Positions 12,392-20,557 of a stretch of 64,000 nt of DNA are shown here, in pieces. The stretch's first letter is position 1; each line of letters starts with the position of its first letter. This DNA comes from a virus. Where the stretch lies: the IMG/VR virus record IMGVR_UViG_3300001398_000002, positions 91,232-155,231 of that record. One strand, 5' to 3'. The position numbers and the translations under genes were made by a program. The notes beneath the pieces are model-generated. The model searched no databases, had not been told where the DNA came from, and saw only the letters and a list, made by a program, of their open reading frames with translations.

Positions 12392-13000
12392 TTGTCGTTG
12401 CCAGTAACCTCTACCTGGAGTCTCTATGCCTCTCAGTTTACATCGTTTGGAAATAGCTTTGTCGGAGACATTCAGTTGCTTTGCGACAGCACTCACAGGC
12501 ATCTGCCACACTATTTGGGCCAGCTCAGAATCGCTGGGCCAGCTCGTAACTTCCTGATCTTTGTGAGTACATAGTGTGCTGCAAAATTTGCGTTCAGGCT
12601 CATCTGTCTCAAAAACCTTTTTGCAAACAAGGCAGTAGTGACTGACTGCTTTTAACCCCGGTGGCCTCTCTGGTATGACTTCCCTTACCTTCACGGTAAG
12701 CTCTTCATGCTTAGAGTCCGTCAGCCGTTCATGCTCTTCCCTGTGACAATTGGAACACAGCATCTTACACTTGATCAGTTCTGCTTTGACACTTTCCCAA
12801 GATCTGGTGGAAGAAGCTATCCCGAAGTCTTTCTCATTTGGATCGGTGTGGTGGAATTCCAAAGCGGACAGACATTTGTCATATCCGCAGGTCTCACACT
12901 TGCCGCCCTTATAGTCGACTGCTCGTTGCTTCAACCTCTTGTGCCTAATCCTCATCTTCAGAGTGGTGTAATCTGAGTGTAGCTGTCGATCCCTTTGCAT
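12365..13000 (-). CDS. HNH homing endonuclease with C-terminal HTH
   Basis: 211 aa. HNH core: CETCGYDKCLSALEFHHTDPNEKDF (split here as CETCGY and LEFHHTDP), then MLCSNCHREEHE. A small zinc cluster (CLVCKKVF...CSTLC) and the HTH VSAVAKQLNVSDKAISKRC end in RGYW. The last 27 bases of the gene overlap the 5' part of tRNA-Lys(CTT), so the nuclease reading frame and tRNA share sequence. Confidence 0.87.
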   Translation of the reverse strand: MQRDRQLHSDYTTLKMRIRHKRLKQRAVDYKGGKCETCGYDKCLSALEFHHTDPNEKDFGIASSTRSWESVKAELIKCKMLCSNCHREEHERLTDSKHEELTVKVREVIPERPPGLKAVSHYCLVCKKVFETDEPERKFCSTLCTHKDQEVTSWPSDSELAQIVWQMPVSAVAKQLNVSDKAISKRCKLRGIETPGRGYWQRQRVYNSMVE

Positions 13001-13042
13001 ACTAGGATCGGTTTACAAGCAGATTAAGACACCCATTTAAGG

Positions 13043-13114
13043 TGGGCCAGGCCGGGTTCGAACCGGCGATCATTCGATTAAAAGTCGAAAGCTTTACCAC
13101 TTAGCTACTGGCCC
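13043..13114 (-). tRNA. tRNA-Lys (TTT)
   Basis: Acceptor GGGCCAG/CTGGCCC, discriminator A, anticodon stem TTCGA/TCGAA with loop CTTTTAA. Confidence 0.92.
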
Positions 13115-13170
13115 GCAGGGTGTCAGCAGCTCTGTTTGATTCTCCTCTCCATGATATGTGTTTCTCCTAG

Positions 13171-13253
13171 TGGGTCGCCTAGGAGTCGAACCTAGATAGC
13201 CAATTGACATCTGATTTACAGTCAGACCTGCGTCCCGGCGCAGCACACGACCC
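13171..13253 (-). tRNA. tRNA-Tyr (GTA), conventional
   Basis: Acceptor GGGTCGT/GCGACCC, discriminator A, anticodon stem TCTGA/TCAGA with loop CTGTAAA, class II variable arm. It is the first tRNA after the terminator at 13274. Confidence 0.9.
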
Positions 13254-13273
13254 GTAATTTCTGAGCCCTAAAA

Positions 13274-13308
13274 CGAAAAAAACCGCTCTTCCTTTCGGAG
13301 GCGGTTTC
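13274..13308 (-). terminator. Rho-independent terminator upstream of the tRNA array
   Basis: On the minus strand AACCGCCTCC-GAAA-GGAAGAGCGGTT is followed by a T tract. It would stop transcripts from 13339-13569 before the tRNA genes. Confidence 0.8.
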
Positions 13309-13338
13309 AGATCCCTTTGGGGGTGATCCTAAACCGCC

Positions 13339-13569
13339 TTACGCTTCTGCCTCCAGATTGCCAGCGAACGAAATGGAGGCTGGTTGCGAATACTTCTGGC
13401 TATCCTGGCGGAGGCCGCCGAGCGTTGAGGTCGTCATGGGGGACTGACCGCCGAAGCCTCGGCCCAACTTGATCCCACTGACGGTCCGTCCCAACTTGAC
13501 CCCACACCACAGCACAGAAGCTGTTAGCTCCGGTTTGCTGGTATGTGTGGTTGCGGTTGAAGTAGACAT
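13339..13569 (-). CDS. Hypothetical protein (76 aa)
   Basis: Starts MSTSTATTHTSKPELTASVL. Low complexity Ser/Thr-rich N-terminus and Gly-rich middle (KLGRGFGGQSP). No known motif. It is followed at 30 bases by the terminator, which supports a real transcript. Confidence 0.5.
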   Translation of the reverse strand: MSTSTATTHTSKPELTASVLWCGVKLGRTVSGIKLGRGFGGQSPMTTSTLGGLRQDSQKYSQPASISFAGNLEAEA

Positions 13570-13686
13570 GACCTTTTGCTTTTGGATAGGTGCTGGCTCT
13601 GCAACCAGCGTCCCTAGTAAGTACAGTGCTATAAGTGAAACGTCAAGTAGAAAGTTTGGGTCGGGTGATCTTTTCTTTGAGAGGCT

Positions 13687-14085
13687 TCAGTTGGGCTTGG
13701 GAACTAGCTTCAGTTCATTGGCTTCGGCGCCATGGTGAGGGCAGTTCGCTGCATGCTCTGCCTCCAGGCTCTTGATTTCAGCCAGGTAATCTAAGCATTT
13801 TTCGGTCCAGGCTTTGGGTCCGGTAGCTGCCACCTGCTCAGGGCCGAAGATCCCGACCAACATATCCACGTCGTACTCTTCTTGAATGTAGATTGGAACG
13901 ATACGGAAACCGTCCGCAATCATGGCTTCAACCGATGGCCACATTTCCTCACCCTCATCTTCATGCTCGAAGGAAGCCCAGGCGGCTACCGGCACGAAAA
14001 TTGGGTTCCCTTCAGCCGTAGTGAAAACGGCCAGCCAGCCAGGGTTGGCCGCAATCATCGTGGTGATCTTTGAGGACATGGACAT
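13687..14085 (-). CDS. Hypothetical protein (about 132 aa)
   Basis: Start chosen at M57 of the open frame (14085, or M59 at 14079), because upstream codons overlap the opposite-strand gene at 14126 and a GGTGTATACC motif lies just before it. Acidic soluble protein (HEDEGEEMWPSVEAMIADGF, CPHHGAE near the end). No known domain. Confidence 0.65.
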   Translation of the reverse strand: MSMSSKITTMIAANPGWLAVFTTAEGNPIFVPVAAWASFEHEDEGEEMWPSVEAMIADGFRIVPIYIQEEYDVDMLVGIFGPEQVAATGPKAWTEKCLDYLAEIKSLEAEHAANCPHHGAEANELKLVPKPN

Positions 14086-14125
14086 ATCCGGTGGTATACA
14101 CCAGAAATCCATAGGGTTTTGATAA

Positions 14126-14758
14126 ATGAGCTTTGGGGTGAACCCATTTCCAGCAGAAGTGCAGCATACCCTGAGGACTGCCTCGATCCTGCCAAAAAGG
14201 GCGGCCAAGCAGTTCACCACGAGCGTGTGTAGCCCAGAGTGGAACAAGTTCATCGAGGAGTGGGCCCCGAAGTGCTACGCCTTCATCGCCCAAGCCCTAG
14301 GCCCCTACCAACAGGAGCCCATGTCTGAGATCCTCTCGATCCATGATGGGGCCCACTCGGGTGGTGCCAACGCCAGCTTCCAACCCGACAACGGTCAGGT
14401 CCGCCTCTCACCATCCATCGTTGAGGGCAAGCCAGGAACGACCTTGGAGAAGCTCACCCACGAGTTCATGCACGCTTCATTGGCAGGGTTCCCTGAGGGA
14501 GATCCCTTTTGTGAGGAGGGCGCTGTCGATTACAGTGTTTGGGTTATGGCACATGCCCCTATCTGGGGTGAACACCGCCAAGCCATGATTGATGCTGCTG
14601 CTTTCAACATCGAATGTCGTCGTGATCGTGCTATGAGAGACTTGTCGGACTATGACCGCAAGCGCTGGGCTGGAGGACTCTTCTTCAACCTAGCCTATGG
14701 CCCATGGATCGTGACTCGTCTCAAGCTACGTAAGGCTGAAGGCAACTTCACCTGGTGA
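14126..14758 (+). CDS. Putative zinc metallopeptidase (HExxH)
   Basis: 210 aa. LTHEFMHASL at about residue 111-120 carries the HExxH zinc-binding and catalytic motif, and CEEGAVDY about 17 residues on may supply the third ligand. There is no signal peptide, so it would act in the cytoplasm or virion. Family not recognised; possible roles include maturation of phage proteins or attack on host proteins. It has no same-strand neighbour. Confidence 0.65.
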   Translation: MSFGVNPFPAEVQHTLRTASILPKRAAKQFTTSVCSPEWNKFIEEWAPKCYAFIAQALGPYQQEPMSEILSIHDGAHSGGANASFQPDNGQVRLSPSIVEGKPGTTLEKLTHEFMHASLAGFPEGDPFCEEGAVDYSVWVMAHAPIWGEHRQAMIDAAAFNIECRRDRAMRDLSDYDRKRWAGGLFFNLAYGPWIVTRLKLRKAEGNFTW

Positions 14759-14761
14759 GTA

Positions 14762-15382
14762 TTATAGCAAGCCTTTGGTCTTTAGGTGCTCGTAGCGCCG
14801 CTTAGTATTTTCAACGAACACTTCAAAGGTCTGTGCTCTTTTTTCTCTGTTGCACGAAGCACAGCACGATACACAATTGTCCGGTTCATACCCCCTGGTA
14901 TTGTCCATACGGTCGATGCCATTACGTCTTAAGCTGGGGTTCATGTTTGCACCTTTGGGCAATTGATTAGGAGGTCTCCCACAATAATGACAAATACCAG
15001 TCACCAAACTAGTGTAGGCCTCTAAGTCTAGTGCCCAATGATTGGAGGGGTGAGTAGATACTGGGCTACCTTCCACAGAGGCAAATTGATTGGAACCTAA
15101 CTTCCCTCGCTGCCGACGATAGCCTACCTTGCGAACATAGAGGTTCATGTCTGCAAGCCATGGCTCCACGAGGGACTTCAGACTTGTGTTGGAGGCCGCT
15201 AACTTTTCTCTATGCAAGCAACCACACGAAGTGGTATTTCCAGTGCGCAAATTAGGACCTGTGAATAACTTGGTTGTGCCGCAAGAACAAAGACACTCCC
15301 ACATGGAGGGTGCTTCAGACTTCCTAATGACTGTCAACCGTCCAAAGACCTGTCCTGAAATATCTATCAGCCTCATACCCAT
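14762..15382 (-). CDS. HNH homing endonuclease with N-terminal zinc ribbon
   Basis: 206 aa from the ATG at 15382 (MGMRLIDISGQVFGRLTVI). The N-terminal domain (GQVFGRLTVI, WECLCSCGTTKLF, LRTGNTTSCGCL) is the zinc ribbon commonly fused to phage HNH nucleases. The core is CHYCGRPPNQ, RNGIDRMDNTRGYEPDNCVS and CCASCNREK. It sits between the metallopeptidase and a truncated GIY-YIG fragment, suggesting repeated mobile-element traffic at this locus. Confidence 0.88.
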   Translation of the reverse strand: MGMRLIDISGQVFGRLTVIRKSEAPSMWECLCSCGTTKLFTGPNLRTGNTTSCGCLHREKLAASNTSLKSLVEPWLADMNLYVRKVGYRRQRGKLGSNQFASVEGSPVSTHPSNHWALDLEAYTSLVTGICHYCGRPPNQLPKGANMNPSLRRNGIDRMDNTRGYEPDNCVSCCASCNREKRAQTFEVFVENTKRRYEHLKTKGLL

Positions 15383-15385
15383 TAA

Positions 15386-15541
15386 ATGAGCACAAGTGAA
15401 GTATTGCCTCAGATAACGAATGCTGCCTGGTTCGTCTACATCATCACGAACGATGCCACGCTGCTCTACACGGGCGTCACGACAGAACCAGAGCGCAGAC
15501 TCCGTGAGCACAATGGCTGGACGAAAGGTGCTCTGAAGTAA
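15386..15541 (+). pseudogene. Truncated GIY-YIG nuclease (N-terminal 51 aa)
   Basis: The reading frame gives WFVYIITNDATLLYTGVTTE followed by PERRLREHNGWTKGALK and TAA. VYII...LYTGVTT...RRLREHN matches the first half of the YhbQ/UvrC-type GIY-YIG domain (GIY and YIG strands and conserved Arg). The second half with the catalytic Glu is missing. Its 3' end overlaps the opposite-strand gene at 15466-15906. Confidence 0.7.
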
Positions 15542-15906
15542 GCTGTGCCGTCACCCTTTTCCACGATAGGGTCGACATCCTGATAGTACACCTTGTGCAG
15601 CACTGGATGAGTCGGCAGAGTGCTGACCTCATTGGCCTTGATCTCTTCCCACTCAGCCTTGACCTGAGCCAGAGATCCAGAGAAAGCCTTCTTGGCACCC
15701 TTGTAAGGTTCCTGACTCTGAAGCACCAAGGCCTCTTCGAGCTTGTAGCCCCCTAGATAGTCCAGGACCTGCACCAGCTCTGGCATTCGCAAGCTGCCCT
15801 CAGCACCCTTCCGGAGCTTGAGGAGAAGGGCCTGCATCTTCTCCGGCTTCATTGGCCGGGCCGCCGCATAACGTATGGTCACTCTTGCGGCAGGGGTAGA
15901 GGACAT
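15466..15906 (-). CDS. Hypothetical protein with RVxxRY N-terminus
   Basis: 146 aa, MSSTPAARVTIRYAAARPMK at the start, matching the RVAxRY peptide of 9488, 19175 and 26829. The middle is helical and charged. The C-terminal 25 or so residues are antisense to the truncated GIY-YIG gene, so the original C-terminus may have been replaced when that element inserted or deleted. Confidence 0.65.
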   Translation of the reverse strand: MSSTPAARVTIRYAAARPMKPEKMQALLLKLRKGAEGSLRMPELVQVLDYLGGYKLEEALVLQSQEPYKGAKKAFSGSLAQVKAEWEEIKANEVSTLPTHPVLHKVYYQDVDPIVEKGDGTAYFRAPFVQPLCSRSLRSGSVVTPV

Positions 15907-15932
15907 GTCAAATCCCCTTGCTCAAAAGCACA

Positions 15933-16433
15933 TTATAAACCCATTGCAAGGCGGAACAGGCTTCGCTCGTCCTGAACCTCAATGTTGGACTCAGGTACCT
16001 CCCCGATGACGTTCTCATAGCCCATCAAAAAGGCTCGCCATTCCTTGGAATAGAACCCTAGGCTAGGTACCCCTAAATAGGCTGAGGAATTCCACACCTG
16101 GATCCTACAAGGGAAGGCCTCGATCAGGGTGTTCAAGCGGTCTTGGCTGACGGGGACCCCTAAGATCGAAACTATAGGGGATCCCTCAACAACGGACTTT
16201 CCCGAGGATAGGGCCTCGATGAACTCCGAAGGTTCTGCCTTCAACAACTTAAGAACTGAGGACAGAGAATCCATAGTACCCTTAAAGCGAGCAAAGTGCT
16301 TACCTCTGGAGGCTACGAACCAGATCTTGTCCGACGCAATTCCCCACGCCGAGCCCTGGGGATCGATGACCGTGAATGGTTGGCTGAACACTCTGTCCTC
16401 CAAACCTACAAACCTCACAAGAGGGTCAGTCAT
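15933..16433 (-). CDS. Hypothetical protein (166 aa)
   Basis: MTDPLVRFVGLEDRVFSQPF at the start; the start at 16433 overlaps the methyltransferase stop by 8 bases. An upstream in-frame ATG at 16469 is also possible. Soluble, no motif recognised. Likely translated with the methyltransferase. Confidence 0.65.
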   Translation of the reverse strand: MTDPLVRFVGLEDRVFSQPFTVIDPQGSAWGIASDKIWFVASRGKHFARFKGTMDSLSSVLKLLKAEPSEFIEALSSGKSVVEGSPIVSILGVPVSQDRLNTLIEAFPCRIQVWNSSAYLGVPSLGFYSKEWRAFLMGYENVIGEVPESNIEVQDERSLFRLAMGL

Positions 16434-19152
16434 TCGACATCGCAAGGTCAAAGAGGTCTCGTTGGACATGGGCTTCCTCGTACAATTTCGCTACAAGTGT
16501 GACACGCTCCACCGAGGTCTTGTAGGAGGGCTCGTCCCTCTCAATTCCCGTGAAGTTGACGCCTTCTTCGATGGCTGCGTGGAGAGTGGACCCGGACCCG
16601 CAGTAGGGATCAATGGTGAGTCCCCCCTTTCGTGTGACCAATCGAATGAGCCACTTCATGAGAGCAATAGGCTTCTTCGTCGGATGTTCGTTCTCTATGC
16701 GCCCGCCTAACGTCGTCTCGTTCTTAGACGGCTTGGCTGTGTAAAAGAACGGGGCCTCGGGTAGTTCTTGGCCTTCGAACTGCTGGAAAAACCTGGAGGC
16801 TCCTCCTTGATTCAGGGGCCCGCTCTTGAGGAGCCCGGTTTGGGTTTCCAAGGCCAGGACAGGACAACCTTCTACACAGTTCCAAACTTCCACGGTTTCG
16901 GTTCCATCCTCTTCAGCATGGTGCACCGGAGAGGTCTCTGGGCCGGTAAAAGCAGATGGTGGGCGGTTGTCGTTCCAAGCGGGGTGAGCCTTAACCTTGG
17001 TGGTTCCGCTGTGCTGGCAGCCCTCAGAATGCGTGAGCAAGATGTTGGCAGGCCACCTACCCCCTTCCTGCACATCGTTAGCTCCTGAGAGGTCTGAGGA
17101 GTTCTTCCAGGAATCTCCTCGGACACCGCCTTTGGCTTTGACGGCCTCAACCTGTGCCTTGTGCTTCTCGAAGTCGTCTTTGCTGGCGTGCTTGACTCGG
17201 GTAGCATCAATGTTGATCCCCCCGGTCCCGTACTTGAGCACATTCTCCACGAGGGTCTTTTCTACCGGCTTGCGAAAGACCAGAATCGGCTCCCAAGCAG
17301 GCTTCAGTGCACTGCCAAGATTCTCTAGGCTATCGTAAAAGGACTTGTCTAAGGAGCCACACCAGGAACAGACTCTTGCCCTCGCATGACCCCATCTACC
17401 TGTATCGTCAAGCAAGATTCTTCTAGAGTGACAACGACCTGTATCGAACTCAAAATTCTGGTCGTTGCCGCCTCTATCTTGTGATGACACGAATCGCACA
17501 GAGCTACCAAGTTCTCCAAATTGTTGGTCCCCCCGAATCGGAACGGTTTCAAGTGATGCACGTGAAGAGTCCTTTTTGGGATCTGTTTGCAGCATCGACA
17601 AGCTTTGTCCCGCTGTAACACCAGAGCCTTCAGAGCTTTCCACCCTCGCCCGTAGCGCAGACTCTCTGAATCCCGAGTCTTCTGCCCCATCGATGCACAC
17701 GGGTGTGAACAGTAGTTTTTCTTGTTCTTGCGGATCTCTTTCATCCTCTTGCGGGCCTTTTTCCCGCAAGTCAGGCACACTATCACTACATGTAGCTTCG
17801 TTCTGTGAGCTGTTATACCTAGCGTGCGTCGATGATGGCGTACGCGATTCTCTGAACTCGACGTTCTGGGCAGCCCCATCTGAACTGCTAGCTGCATATC
17901 GGAGATTGTCCCCAACAGAACCTCCAATTCCGGAGTCCATTCTAGTTTCTTTGAGACACGTACAGTATGCATTTACTACTGTGTGTTCATCAGTAGGTTC
18001 TCGCGAACCAACCCACGAACCTATCTTTTTCTTGACAACCTTACCTGGGTTACTGCTCTTGGGCATCCCCATCCCTTGGACCCACTGAAGAACAGGAACG
18101 CCGAACTCATGAGCGATCGTGTCGCGGTTCTCGAACCCTGCGGCTCGGAGCCCCATTGAAATGAGGTCGAAGGTTCGGGTCCCCCCGAAGCAGAGGACAT
18201 AAGCCCCTGGCTTGAGTATGCGGTAGACCTCTTTCCAGACGGAGACACTAGGAATCTCCCATCCCTTATTCATAAAGTCCTTTTGAGCAACTCTGGGAGA
18301 ATGGAACCGACCCAAAACAACGGCTGGGATAGAAATGTCGAACGAGTCTGTCCGGTCTGTTTGATCGCCTACCTCGCTGCCCAAAAGTACTTGGACAAGG
18401 GAAAACAAACTACCTGCTCCAGGAAGTGCTCCTACATTCTTAGGGGGCAAGAGAAACAGACCAAAGTCAGCCTCTCCTGTGATGTTTGCAGGACGGATTT
18501 CACCCGTCATGTTTCCCACATCAAGAGTAAGCATGGCGGGAATTTTTGCTCCCCCACCTGTCATTATCTTGGTAGACGATTCGGTTTCAGTAAGAGGATC
18601 GTGATCAAGCCATACCAGTACACTGAAGGTGGTCGGACTCGATTGAGTAAAGCAGCGGCACGTCTCTATGCATCCGGAAAAGCACTGGCTTTTCCCAAGA
18701 CTGAACTGGCCGTGGTTGAAGCTTTGGGGCTTCTCGGAGTGAGTTTCATTCACCAACATGTCATCGAGCTTGACGACAGGTCCTTTGTAACCGATTTTTT
18801 CTTCCCCGACAGAAAGCTGATCATCGAGTTGGATCGTCCCGGATGGCACAACAGGGCCACTCGCCACTACGATATGGAACGAGATCAAATTCTCCGGGAC
18901 TTGGGAATCACTGTGATTCGTCTCAGGGACAACGGGAAGCTCGACCACGCTGTTCAAACAGTTCTTGCGACCCTGTTTGAGGGGGCCTAGCGAGTCGGCG
19001 CCTTGAAGATATGCCAGGATATCTTCAAGGGTGGGCTCTCTGTCGGCAAGGCCATAAGGCACGTCAGTGACGCAGCTGTCATATGTGCAGTCCGGCAGTT
19101 CTTTCAGACGAACGAGGCAATCACCTAAAAGGACCTGGTTGAGAAACTCCAT
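16426..19152 (-). CDS. DNA N4/N6-methyltransferase interrupted by two insertions
   Basis: The exon-like parts together form one site-specific methyltransferase. First part (19152 to about 19000): LLGDCLVRLKELPD and VTDVPYG, the DPPY-type catalytic motif with V for P. Middle (about 18280-18010): GWEIPSVSVWKEVYRILKPG and LCFGGTRTFD. Last (about 17370-16426): ALKPAWEPILVFRKP and DPYCGSGST, the AdoMet-binding motif. Normal family members are continuous across both junctions. The frame happens to stay open through both insertions, but those stretches carry other nuclease genes and do not look like methyltransferase. GGTGTATA lies just before the start. Confidence 0.8.
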   Translation of the reverse strand: MEFLNQVLLGDCLVRLKELPDCTYDSCVTDVPYGLADREPTLEDILAYLQGADSLGPLKQGRKNCLNSVVELPVVPETNHSDSQVPENLISFHIVVASGPVVPSGTIQLDDQLSVGEEKIGYKGPVVKLDDMLVNETHSEKPQSFNHGQFSLGKSQCFSGCIETCRCFTQSSPTTFSVLVWLDHDPLTETESSTKIMTGGGAKIPAMLTLDVGNMTGEIRPANITGEADFGLFLLPPKNVGALPGAGSLFSLVQVLLGSEVGDQTDRTDSFDISIPAVVLGRFHSPRVAQKDFMNKGWEIPSVSVWKEVYRILKPGAYVLCFGGTRTFDLISMGLRAAGFENRDTIAHEFGVPVLQWVQGMGMPKSSNPGKVVKKKIGSWVGSREPTDEHTVVNAYCTCLKETRMDSGIGGSVGDNLRYAASSSDGAAQNVEFRESRTPSSTHARYNSSQNEATCSDSVPDLREKGPQEDERDPQEQEKLLFTPVCIDGAEDSGFRESALRARVESSEGSGVTAGQSLSMLQTDPKKDSSRASLETVPIRGDQQFGELGSSVRFVSSQDRGGNDQNFEFDTGRCHSRRILLDDTGRWGHARARVCSWCGSLDKSFYDSLENLGSALKPAWEPILVFRKPVEKTLVENVLKYGTGGINIDATRVKHASKDDFEKHKAQVEAVKAKGGVRGDSWKNSSDLSGANDVQEGGRWPANILLTHSEGCQHSGTTKVKAHPAWNDNRPPSAFTGPETSPVHHAEEDGTETVEVWNCVEGCPVLALETQTGLLKSGPLNQGGASRFFQQFEGQELPEAPFFYTAKPSKNETTLGGRIENEHPTKKPIALMKWLIRLVTRKGGLTIDPYCGSGSTLHAAIEEGVNFTGIERDEPSYKTSVERVTLVAKLYEEAHVQRDLFDLAMSND
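17349..17972 (-). CDS. HNH endonuclease inside methyltransferase insertion 2
   Basis: 207 aa, same strand as the methyltransferase but another frame. Cysteine pairs CLTCGKKARKRM and YCSHPCASMG precede the HNH core CRCCKQIPKRTLHVHHLKPF, then FGGTNNLENLVALCDSCHHK, which is a classical HNH pattern. The insertion separates GMPKSSNPGK from the ALKPAWEP segment of the methyltransferase, so this is probably an intron-borne homing nuclease. Confidence 0.8.
   Translation of the reverse strand: MHTVRVSKKLEWTPELEVLLGTISDMQLAVQMGLPRTSSSENRVRHHRRTLGITAHRTKLHVVIVCLTCGKKARKRMKEIRKNKKNYCSHPCASMGQKTRDSESLRYGRGWKALKALVLQRDKACRCCKQIPKRTLHVHHLKPFRFGGTNNLENLVALCDSCHHKIEAATTRILSSIQVVVTLEESCLTIQVDGVMRGQESVPGVAP
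18301..18990 (+). CDS. Vsr/DUF559-like endonuclease inside methyltransferase insertion 1
   Basis: 229 aa from the ATG at 18301, antisense to the methyltransferase. N-terminal Cys pairs (CPVCLIAY...CSRKC, CDVC...CSPTC) form zinc ribbons. The C-terminal domain has the restriction-endonuclease-like pattern PKTELAVVEAL, VTDFFFPDRKLIIELD, RDQILRDLGITVIRLRDN typical of DUF559/Vsr-type nucleases found as homing enzymes. Because it reads opposite to the host gene, the insertion cannot be an intein. Confidence 0.8.
   Translation: MEPTQNNGWDRNVERVCPVCLIAYLAAQKYLDKGKQTTCSRKCSYILRGQEKQTKVSLSCDVCRTDFTRHVSHIKSKHGGNFCSPTCHYLGRRFGFSKRIVIKPYQYTEGGRTRLSKAAARLYASGKALAFPKTELAVVEALGLLGVSFIHQHVIELDDRSFVTDFFFPDRKLIIELDRPGWHNRATRHYDMERDQILRDLGITVIRLRDNGKLDHAVQTVLATLFEGA
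19001..19030. repeat. 12-bp perfect inverted repeat in methyltransferase coding sequence
   Basis: CCTTGAAGATAT and ATATCTTCAAGG flank six bases. It codes for part of the methyltransferase first exon (LEDILAYLQG) and lies next to insertion 1. Confidence 0.6.
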
Positions 19153-19174
19153 GATCGGAGTCTATACACCGAAG

Positions 19175-19741
19175 TCAGAGGTTGCCTGAGACTCCCAGGG
19201 CGGTCACACGGTGGATATCGCCGTACAGCTCATCAGCAGCTTTGGCAATTGCCTTTGCTGAGAAGCCGTGCATCGAGCCTTCCTTGGCGTCGCTGAGGGC
19301 GTCTTCGAGCTTCTTCAAGCTACCCTTCATGTATCCGAATTCCTTGTCCGCAGACTTGGATTTCATACCCGACAACTTTTTGTGTAGCTGCACACCCAAG
19401 TCGTGTAGTTCTGAGCCGGCGGCATGGGTCTTGTCCAAAGCTTCTTTGGCCTTGGGTCCGTCCTGCTTGTCAGCCTGCTCCGCAAAACGACTGATTGCTT
19501 TCAGCTTCTTCTCAGCGTTCTGACCATGACGCATGAACTCTTTGGAGGCCTTGTCATCCCCACCTGAAGAGGGCTTGTTGTCCTTCTTCTCGACGTGGTG
19601 GTTCTTTGGATCCGCCCCTGGATGCTCGTGGAGGTAATCCTTCAGCTCCTCAGGCGAGCTGTGCTCCATGGCAAAACGAGCGGCCACCCGCTTGATCAGC
19701 CCTGCCTGGCGAAACCTTACGACCACGTTCTTCGATTTCAT
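19175..19741 (-). CDS. Protein with RVAARF N-terminus and HPGAD motif
   Basis: 188 aa. N-terminus KRVAARFAMEHSSPEELKDY then LHEHPGADPKNHHVEKKD, sharing both motifs with the 9488 protein. The rest is a long helical, Lys/Ala/Glu-rich stretch, probably coiled coil. It overlaps the sigma-like gene upstream by 4 bases (ATGA), so translation is coupled. Function unknown. Confidence 0.7.
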   Translation of the reverse strand: MKSKNVVVRFRQAGLIKRVAARFAMEHSSPEELKDYLHEHPGADPKNHHVEKKDNKPSSGGDDKASKEFMRHGQNAEKKLKAISRFAEQADKQDGPKAKEALDKTHAAGSELHDLGVQLHKKLSGMKSKSADKEFGYMKGSLKKLEDALSDAKEGSMHGFSAKAIAKAADELYGDIHRVTALGVSGNL

Positions 19742-20514
19742 GCTGCGTCCCTCAGGTACTTCATGAGTATCTGCTTAACCAACGGCTCCACTAGGTTCTC
19801 GATCTGGATGAACCTAGGCTCAGACACCCCCCATTGGGCGGCCATCTCTTTGTTCTTGAGCCCTTCCAGCTTACCCTCGAACCACTCTACAGCTCTGGGA
19901 TCGAGCTTTGAAAGTTCATCCACAATGCGGTGAACTTCCGACTGAGGGATCATCCCATCCAGATGCTTGAAGGCACTGGGGTCTGACAAGTCGATGGTCT
20001 CACCCATGTCATCGGTCAAAGACTCCGGAGTCAAACGATCGTTGTTCCGACCCTTCTGCTCACGTTTGATGTCGAGGACCGTTCGCAAAGCCGTCTTGTA
20101 GAGCAAGGCCTCAGACTGCTTGAGGTCAAAGCCGCCCTGGAAGCGGATCTTACCTCGGGCAATGTCCATCATCATCCGACTCATTACCTCTTCCGTGGTC
20201 TCGATGTTATGGGTCTTAGACATCAAAAAAGCGTAGATCCTCTTGCCGAATTCCGAGCCGTAACCCCTGGGAAGCTTATCTGGACCCCTAGGCCCCTGGA
20301 CCTTGTCCGCGTAGGACTCGGCTGACTCCCCGTTGATGGGTGGCATGTCCGTGACCCCTGCCTTGATCATCTCAGCGTAGACCAAGCGCCCAAAGGCATC
20401 GATGTACCCTGAAGCGAGCTTCAGAAAGAGGTTCGCGACCCTGTAACCCCACGGAAATGAGGCGTAGATCCTACGACTTAGGGCTTCAGCCCGAGCAATT
20501 ACAGGATGGTGCAC
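19738..20514 (-). CDS. Sigma-factor-like protein
   Basis: 258 aa. The central part LLYKTALRTVLDIKREQKGR resembles the end of sigma region 2, and the C-terminus NKEMAAQWGVSEPRFIQIEN is a region 4-type helix-turn-helix. Overlaps the next gene by 4 bases. It is a candidate for reading the non-host-like promoter motifs found in this window. Similarity is by pattern only; it could be another HTH regulator. Confidence 0.55.
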   Translation of the reverse strand: MHHPVIARAEALSRRIYASFPWGYRVANLFLKLASGYIDAFGRLVYAEMIKAGVTDMPPINGESAESYADKVQGPRGPDKLPRGYGSEFGKRIYAFLMSKTHNIETTEEVMSRMMMDIARGKIRFQGGFDLKQSEALLYKTALRTVLDIKREQKGRNNDRLTPESLTDDMGETIDLSDPSAFKHLDGMIPQSEVHRIVDELSKLDPRAVEWFEGKLEGLKNKEMAAQWGVSEPRFIQIENLVEPLVKQILMKYLRDAA

Positions 20515-20557
20515 AGAGATCCTCTGAAAAGGATCCCTGATAGAAGGACTAGTGGTC

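Noticed and set aside
16426-19152. Inteins in the methyltransferase
   Set aside because: Insertion 1 carries its nuclease on the opposite strand, and no intein splicing motifs were seen.
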